Assembly (NCBI GenBank): GCA_001643675.2
Contig: LSRY02000035.1
Location: 868,001-932,000 of the forward strand
DNA length: 64,000 nucleotides
Direction of reading: 5' to 3'
DNA from: Monocercomonoides exilis
Taxonomy: Eukaryota; Preaxostyla; Oxymonadida; Polymastigidae
How positions within the stretch are numbered: the stretch's first letter is position 1; the number at the start of each line of letters is the position of its first letter. Below, piece after piece: positions 1 to 9,400 of this stretch. The translations under genes were made by a program, and so were the position numbers. The notes beneath the pieces are model-generated. The model did not search any database, was not told where the DNA came from, and saw only the letters and a program-made list of their open reading frames with translations.

Positions 1-446
1 TCCATTTCATTTTTTTCATTAATTTTTCTTCAATCTCAAAACGATAAACAATCCAAGTTTAATCGTAGATATTTTCTTTCAAATAATGTTGTTTCAATAT
101 TCACGACTCATTTTGAAGTTTGAAAGAATTAGAGTAAAATTCAGGATGTTATTAAATTTTCAATATTAAAAATAATAAATTAAACTTCCTAAAAACATAG
201 TCATAACGTTGAACAACATAATGAATAAAAACAAAGATATTGCTCTTTTTGTGATTCTTTCACGACAAATTCATAAATAATAAATTATTATTATTAAATA
301 AAAAATCTGATATTTCTCTTCATTCCGAAGCAATTTTGTTGTGTCCATATTTTTCATTTATAAATGTGTTTATAATTCACTGTCCTTTGTGAAAAAATAC
401 GAAAAAGATCAGTTAATGGGCAGTAGTGTCGATAATAATATAAATT
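1..446. other. A/T-rich spacer upstream of the PKS
   Basis: Very A/T-rich sequence with no credible coding frame. It presumably holds the promoter and 5' leader of the polyketide synthase. TATA-like stretches lie near 357-375 and just before the start codon at 439-446, but such strings are expected by chance in this composition, so no promoter is claimed. Confidence 0.5.
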
Positions 447-3400
447 ATGGCTTGTTTTTGGAACATGTCTTCCGACGAATTGCTTGGTCCACAGGACCCT
501 GTCGCAGTTGTAGGGCTTGGAGCTCGTTTGCCCGGAGGTGCTAATTCACCTGAACAGTTTTGGAAATTACTTCTTGAAGGATATGATGGAATTTCTGACA
601 TACCTAAAGAACGTTGGGACGGAGCGTATTTTCATGACCCAGAAAATCTTGGACTCGTTGGTAAATCTATTCAAAATAAAGGTGGTTTTTTGAAAGGATA
701 TAACATTGATGAAATTGACTTGAAATTCTTTTATCTTTCACCAAGAGAAGCAAAGACTCTTGATCCCAATCAGAGACTTTTGTTGGAGGTTACATATGAA
801 ACATTTGAAAATGCTGGTGTTCCCTTGGAGCATATCAGCGGTAGCAGGACTGGAGTTTTTGTGGGTATCTCTGCAACAGATTATTCACATTTACAATTTC
901 CAGACATCAACACAATCGATGTGCACACACAAACAGGCGTTTCCACTTCAATCAACGCAAATAGATTGTCATATTTTTACAATTTAATCGGTCCTTCATT
1001 CATTGTTGATACAGCTTGCTCATCAACACTTGTTGCATTAAACTGTGCTTGTCAATCAATGAGAACCAGAGAATGCGACTCAGCTTTGTGCGGAGCCGTT
1101 AACCTTATGATGTATCCAGAAATCTCAATTGGATTTTCAAAACTTGGAGTTCTCTCGCCTGACGGTCATTGCAAAGCATTTGATGCAAAAGCAAATGGAT
1201 ACGTGAGATCTGAAGGTTGCGGAATGGTTCTTTTGAAACGTCTTTCCGATGCAGAAAGGGATGGTAATCGTATCTATGCAGTTATCAGAGGAACTCATGT
1301 TGGCTCTGATGGGCATTATCAACAACAAATGACTTCTCCATCAGAACAACAACAAGCCGTTGTTTTGAGAGAAATTTTGAAGAAGTCATCAATTCAATCG
1401 GCAGATGTTGGATATGTTGAGTCACATGGAACAGGTACATTCGTTGGAGATCCTATTGAATGCCGTTCTGTAAGCTCAGTGTTGAATATCGGACGAAAGG
1501 ATGATGAACATATTTTAATTGGCTCCGTGAAATCAAATGTGGGCCATTTAGAGCCTGCAGCTGGTATTGTATCAATTATTAAAGTTTCAATGTGCCTTAA
1601 GGAGAAGATGATTCCAGCAACAATCAGCGTAAAAAAACCAAATCCAAATATCGACATGCAGAAACTGAACTTGAAGATCGTAACATCACATATGAAATAT
1701 CCAGAAGGCAGAAACGGAATGCCAAGAACTGCAGTTATTTCCGCTTTTGGCTTTGGAGGAACAAACGGAGGATGCGTGATGCAGGAATACACCGGAAATA
1801 AAGGCTTGAAGGATGTTCCAAGCGGACTTAAGGAAATTGAAAGAGAAGAACTGTTTATTCTTTCAGCCCGATCTGTCGATGCTTTGAAAGGATACGCCAA
1901 AAAATTGGCAGAATTCATGTCTTCACATTCTTGCCCACCCATCCAGCACATCGCATACACACTTGGCTGCCACAGAACACAACACAAGCAATGCAGACTC
2001 GCATTCATTGCCAGATCGAAAGAAGAAGCTGTTAAGGAGCTGAATGCATTTGTGAATGATGAGAAAGACACAGGAGCGGTCCAAACACGCTTCACAAGCA
2101 TGATGCCATCAGAGAAGAAGAGAAAGTTATGCCTTGTTTACTGCGGACAAGGATCACAATGGTTTGGAATGGGACGCGCTTTATACAGAGAAAACGTTGT
2201 ATTCAGAGAATGGATGGACAGAATCGATAACTGCCTGAAGGAAGCAGGAGCAGATTATTCAATTGTCGAGGAGATCATTACAGGAACAGAGGAGACATCT
2301 CATGTCGATCAAGTGGAATATCTCCAGCCAATCTTCTTTGCCATCCAGGTTTGCGTTTACAAGGTGATGGAAGCAGCAGGCTTGAAGCCTGACGCAGTTG
2401 TTGGCCATTCACTTGGAGAGATTGCAGCTGCTCATGTTTCTGGAGCCTTGTCAATTGAAGATGCCACCAAGGTTGCATGGGAAAGAGCAAAAGGACAGAA
2501 GTTCTGCAACGGTATGGGACACATGGCTGCTGTGACTGGTGAATATGCCGATCTGAAGAGACTTATTGAAGGCAGAGGAGTTGACATTGCAGGACACAAC
2601 GCTCCAACTCGATGGAACATTTCTGGTGAAACAGCTGGAATGGACGAAGTTGAGCGAATTGCAACTGAAGGAGAAGAAACACCAGTGCGCGTTAGAAGAC
2701 TTCTTGTCGACGAGCCAATGCATTCGCAGTTTGTCGATCTCATTCACGACCAGCTTGTTGGAGGATTGAAGAACATTGTTCCACAGCGCCCAACAATTCC
2801 ATTGATCTCAACATATACTCCACAACAGAAGGACTTCAAAATGGACGGAAAATACTGGTGGGCCTCTCTGCGTAGCCCTGTGCAATTTATGGATGCTATT
2901 CTGGAGATGGTTAGAAGGACATCTGCTGAGTCAGACGCTGAAGAAGAAGAAGCTGAGAAAGAAGGCGAAGAGGAAGGAGAGGACAATTCACATCACGATC
3001 ACAGAGAAACCGAATGGGTGTTCTTGGAATGCGGACCTCACAACGTTCTCAGAACATTCCTCGGAGAAATTATGGGTTCGGAAGGAAAGCCGTTTATTTA
3101 CGTGCCAACTTTGTTGAGAAAAGCAGAAAACGAACGTTTGCTGATGTTGCGAACATTGGCCAACATGTTCTCATTGGGATACAATTTGGATCTTAAGAAT
3201 TCTGTCTTCATTCCATACAACACATACTACGAAACTAAAGCCCGCGTTTTGTTCGAAGAGTCCTCGTTGTCCACAAAAGAAGACGTTCCTCAATATTACT
3301 ATGTACCAAATCTTCCTCTTTATGCTTGGGCTCGCACAAAATGCTGGAACGAGTCACCTGTTCAGCACGAGCACAGATTGGGATCAAGCGACAACCATCC

Positions 3401-6400
3401 AATCGCTCGTATCAGACAAGACACACTCAATCCTTGCTGGCAGAGCGATATCTCCACATCACACATTCCATGGGTCGTTGACCATTGCCTGCAAGGAAAC
3501 ATTGTTGTGCCAGGTGTCACATTCGTGGAATGCATCCTGACATGCGGACGTCGTGTCTTTGGTGACAGGCCGTTTTGGCTGAGGAATGTGCATTTCAAGA
3601 ACGCATTCTATATGAACAAAGGAGATGTGATGCGTGTGAACATCTCTCTTGATCCAATCTACAAAGAAGGCTCTCGCTCATCAACAGTCGATGCTTACAA
3701 TGTCACTTTATCTTCACGTGTCCTTCCAAAAGGAGAATATCAAGTGAATTGCGCTGTTGTGATTGAAGCCGAAGATTCCATTGCAGAGAAAGAAAAAGCA
3801 GCAGTCAAGAAAGTTCCAGGCCTTCCACCGAACTTCCAAATTTCGCATCCATCTCAGGCTTTCGATGATATCGATCTTGATGCCTTCAGAAAGCTGTGCC
3901 CAATTGAAATTCCAACCGATCAATTCTTCTCTCAACTGTGGGAAGATGGTTTGGAGCTGAGACGTCAGCTGCGTTTGTGCAGAAAGATCTGGATCAATGA
4001 CAGAAACAATCCTCTGATGTCCATTGCATACATTGAAGTCAACCCTGAGACCACCGAAGAAGAATTAGGCAGATGGGGATTCATGTACCCACCTTTCCTC
4101 GATTCTTGCCTGCAATCTGGTCTGTCTGCAAGAGAGAAAAGAGGAGCATTCTTCCCTGTTGAAGCTTATCGTGCCCGTTTCGCTCGTTCTGTGCCAAAGA
4201 CCGCTCGCCACTGCTGGGCCTTGTCACGAAAGGACCCTGTTACAGGCAGATTGTCAATGACATGCTGCGATGACGAAGGTAAGGTCTATGGATCACTTCA
4301 AGATGTCCTTATAAGATATTTGGAGTCAGGAAAGAGAGGAACCAAGCTTGGAATGATTGGAGGAACTGAGACACCAGTCTTTGAACACAAATGGGAATAC
4401 CTCTCAACAATTCCAGCACACGGAATTGAAGAGGAAACAGGAGACTCTCCCTTGCCATCCCCTGAAGACCCAGCTTTTGTTGCATCATGCGACGATATGA
4501 TGAGGAAAATTGGAGCAGAATTCCACACGCAAGAAATGGCAGATGTGATTATTCCACTGAACAACATGCTGACAAATGCTATTGTTTTGGAAGTGTTCAG
4601 AACAAAATTGAATCTGTGGAAACAAGAAGCCGAACTGATTCGCTCAAAGAAGATTGACGTTTCTGCAATCAAAGCTGTCCCAGTGAAGCAACTTGCTGAA
4701 TCAGTTAACATTCTTCCATTCTATCACAGACTTTTCTTGCTGCTCTGTCGCTATCTTTCTGAAGCTGGATACCTCGCTTTGTCATTAATTCCAGAAGCTC
4801 AACAAAAAGCGAAGAGCGAACCAACATTCTTCATTGAGAACTATGTTGCTGCTCCACTTGCACCATTCTTCCACGATGAGACTCAACCATTGCCGCACAA
4901 TGAGGACTGCGAGGCATTAACTGCTGAAATTCTTTCACGCTTCCCACAGATGCGTCCATCAACCATGCTCATGATGGATGTTGGCAGAAAAATGAAGGAT
5001 GTGATTGTCGATGGAGAAAAAGCCGTCACTCTTATCTTCAAAGATAAAGGACTTGCTGATGCTGTCTATAGAGATGATGGTGAAGTTCGTACCTTCAACT
5101 ATGTGGCTCAAGGTGTTCTTGCGTGCCTTATAAAGACAATGAAAGAAAAAGAGAAGAAAGAAGGAGAAGCAACCAGCGATAAGCCATTGAAGATTCTTGA
5201 AGTCGGTGCAGGAACTGGAGGTACCACTGCTTATTTGATGGAATTGCTTGATCCACTGACAACAACATACACATACACAGATATTTCTGCATCCTTCTTT
5301 GGAACAGCCAAACAGAGATTTGCTCGCTATGCATCTTTCATGAACTTCAAAACACTTAACATTGAAGAGCAACCAATTGAACAAGGATTTGAACCACATT
5401 CACAGGATATTATCGTTGCAGCCAACGTCGTTCACGCTACAACCGATCTTTCAGTGACTCTTTCTCACATCCAGCAACTTCTTAAACCAGGAGGGCACCT
5501 GATTCTCTTGGAAGCCTTGAATGGATTGAGATGGTTGGATATTGTATTTGGTCTTACCGACGGATGGTGGGCATTGCAAGACAAACAGTTTAGGCAGCAT
5601 CCTCTTCTTACTCCTGCAATGTGGACAGACATTCTGAAGCGTTCAGGATTTGAGTCCAGCCACGTGTTCTCTGAATGGAAAGAGTTCGGAACAAATGGAG
5701 CTAGAATGGGACGTGTTGGTATTCCAGTTGCACAAACACCAAAGACATCACAAAAGCAGAAAGAGGAACTTCAAGCTTCGATGAATGCCAAACAAGAAGA
5801 AACTCTCAAAAAGATCCAAACAGAAGCACCCACAACTTCAGCCATTGTGTTTGCTGAAGAGAGAAATGTTGTATCTGGAGCAGTTATTTCTTCACTTTTG
5901 CGCGATGGACATTATGTCATTGCCGCCTTGAAACAAAAGACCCAATTGAGCTCTGCTGACTTCTTGAAGGAGATTTGCACCAAGCCAGTTGACCACTCAA
6001 AGAATCATCTTCTGCTCTCTCAAAATGAGATCAGCGTGTTAGCTGCCAATTTCCATGTGATGTTTGTCGAAGAAGCAGCAACATCACGTGCAGGATATGA
6101 TGCAATCTTCAAACACATCACAGAAGCCTCTAAGCCTCCGGTTGTCTCAATAGTTCACGGATGGTCACTTGATCTGCCAGCAATGGCTGATACTGAAAAG
6201 GAAATCATGCAAGGATTCGAGCTGAACGTATACTCACCATTGTACCTTGTCCATACACTTTCTGACGTCTCAAAAACTTCAGCTGTGTCGTCTCATATTA
6301 CAACATGGGGCGTTACACAGGGCGTGTGGACTGTGGACGGAGCATCAAGACCAGGAACAGTGGGAGTTGGGCAAGCAACTCTGTGGGGTCTGAACAGATG

Positions 6401-9400
6401 TATCTTGAATGAATTAGGCTCTGTACATCCACGTTCAATTGATCTGTCACTTCATCCAGATCAGACTGAATTGGATTCATTTATCTCTGTAATAGTCTCA
6501 ACGGCATTTGATGCTAAGACCAAATGCAACTCGGTTGTTTCATCTTCTTCCCAGACAGCTGAAACAAGCGCAGTTGTTCCACTTTATGAAACTGAAATTG
6601 CAATCAGAGGAAACAAATGCTTCGCTCAAAGATTGATTCAACATCAACATTCAGATGAATTGCACTTGATCAATCAAATTGCACCATCTTCTGAAGGCTG
6701 CTACGCACTTACAACTCCAACAAACAACAAGCTCATCCTTGAAGAAAGAAAGAGATTGGATGTTATTCCAGCCGGAGAAGTTGAAGTCCATGTTGCTGCA
6801 TCAGGTATCGTGTACCGTGATATTATGATGTGGAGCGGAAGACTTCCAGAGAATGCAAGACAAGGTTCCAACGTTGGTTTGGAATTTGCTGGTGTTGTCA
6901 GCCGTGTTGGTGAAGGAGTTACAAACGTTGCTGTTGGAGATCGCGTGTTTGGTGTCGGAAGAGAATGCGCTTCATCTTACACAGTTGTCCACTCAACAAA
7001 CATCGGAAAAGCTCCTTCGACATATTCATGGGATCAGCTTGGTGGTATTGGTTTGGAATTGATTACAGCATACTACTCTTTGGTGACTGTGGGAAGAATG
7101 AAGAAGGGAGATTACGTTTTGATCCATGCTGCGACTGGTGGTGTTGGAATGTGCGCTCTCTCTCTTTGCCGCTGCTTCGGTGCTATTCCCATCTGCACCA
7201 CACGTTCTGAAATGAAGAAGAGATTCTTGGAATACATGGGAGTGAAACACATCGTTTCATCGGAAGATACTTCCTTCTGCGAGAAAGCTCGTGCCCTGAC
7301 ACCAAACGGACGTGGTGTTGATATCGTTTTGAACTCTCTTCCAGGACAAGAGAACATCCACGCCGGTCTTGCTGCATTGGCAAAAGGCGGAAGATTCGTT
7401 GAAATCGGAAAAGTTGATCTTTACGGAGGAACTATGATCTCATTGCAACCATTTATCGGAAATGTTTCATACAATGTTGTTGCTATTGATCAGAAAATCC
7501 TTGACGATGATGATCAGCTTGGACCAATCTTCGAAGATTGCTCAAAACTTTTGTTTGAAGGAACGTTTATTCCTCCACCAATTACAAGCTATCCATTGTC
7601 ACAAGCTGAAGATGCATACAACTTCTTCAAAGAAGGAAAACACATTGGAAAAGTTGTTCTTTCACCAGTTTCACTTTCATTTGCACCAACTGCCATTCCA
7701 CCAGTTCGTAGCATTCTTCCTCTGTCTTCTCAGGGCTCATACATCCTATCAGACGGAACATATCTCGTAACAGCCGGAACAGCTGGATTCTCATTCGAGC
7801 TTGCTGTTGGACTTCTTGAAAGAGGCGCTAAGCATCTGGCTCTTTCATCTCGTTCTGGAGCAGGAGACATTAACCGTCAAAGACAATTTGAAGCACTGAG
7901 AAAGAAATATGGAGCAGAAGTCAGAGTGTTCAGCTGCGATTCATCATCTGCTGAACAAACAAGAGAAATGCTGGCTGAGATCAGAAGAAGCATGCCTCCA
8001 CTGAGAGGACTTATCCATGGTGCTATGCTTCTTCACGATGGCTACATGATCAATTTGGATCACAAAGCATTCTTTGAAGTGCTTGGCCCCAAATCTCTTG
8101 GTGCATGGCTTCTTCACGATGATACAGTGAAGCACAATGATCCAATCGAACAGTTCATCGTTCTTTCTTCCTTGAACGTTGTTGTCGGAACACACGGACA
8201 GGCAAACTATGCCTCTGCCAATATGTTCCTGGATGGTCTTGTTCAGCACAGACGTGCACAGGGCTTGCCAGCCATGTCAGTCCAGTGGGGTGTGCTGGGT
8301 GGAGTTGGCTATGTCCACAGAAACAGCTCCACTTTGGGAGCAAACATGTCTCAGTTTGGCTTCCGTGCCTTCTCTCCACAATGGGCAAACAGAATGCTCC
8401 ACACATGCCTCGAAGCTCAGGCTGATATCGAAGAAGAGCATGTTGGAAACCTTCCAGCTGAACGCGCTCTTTCAGCTGCATTGGCCCAACAACAGGCAGA
8501 TGCATTCAAATCAATTCCAGTTGGTCTTCTCCCCGCTTCTCTTCGCCCTGAAAACGAAGCAAGCCATCCATCACACTTCTTCGAAGGTGCACACAACAGA
8601 AACAACATTGTGGCTGCACGCAAAGTGTTCAGATTCCCATCATCAGTACCAACATCTGTTGGTGTGTTCAATGTGAGCTGGGAGCCTTTGTTCGAGTTCA
8701 TGTCTGCCCTTCCTGAGACCGGCAGATTCAAATATATTAAGCAAGAGCTCGAAAAGGATCTGCAAATGAGCGGAAAGAAGAAGAAGTCTGGCGGAAGCGA
8801 AGGTCTTTCTGTGACTGAGAAAGGATTGGCTGGTTTGATGGATGATGGAGCCGATTCAACAGGAGCTGGAGAGTCATCACTTGATGAATCTCTGACAGTT
8901 TCAGAAAAACTGAAGACCATCACATCAGAAGAAGAAGCAATTGCATTCCTTTCTCGTGCCATTGCTGCTCAATCCGCTCAAGTTCTTGGCATCAGCTCAT
9001 CTGAGACCATTTCATTGGATGTTCCTCTGTCTCAATATGGGTTGGATTCTTTGACTGCTGTTGAAATGAAGAACTGGACTGAAAAGCAAGTGAAAGTTGA
9101 TATTCCCGTCGTCGACTTTGTTAGAGGTCCATCATCAGATCAACTGGCACACAGCATGTTGACTAAGTTCTACGAAAGCTACGGAAGACCAAAGGCGTCA
9201 GCCGCTCAAGCTGAAGCATCTGATTCCTCAAAAGCCGCAACATCTAGTCATCCTTCAGCATCAGCCTCGTCTGCATCTGCTTCAGCTGCAAGCAGCGCAT
9301 CATCTTCAGCGTTTGACTCAGCAAGCGGTGGAGCAACAATATCAGTTGACAAAGACGCACCAGTTCTGGAAGAGAAAGAAGAAGAGAAGCCAAAGAGAAA

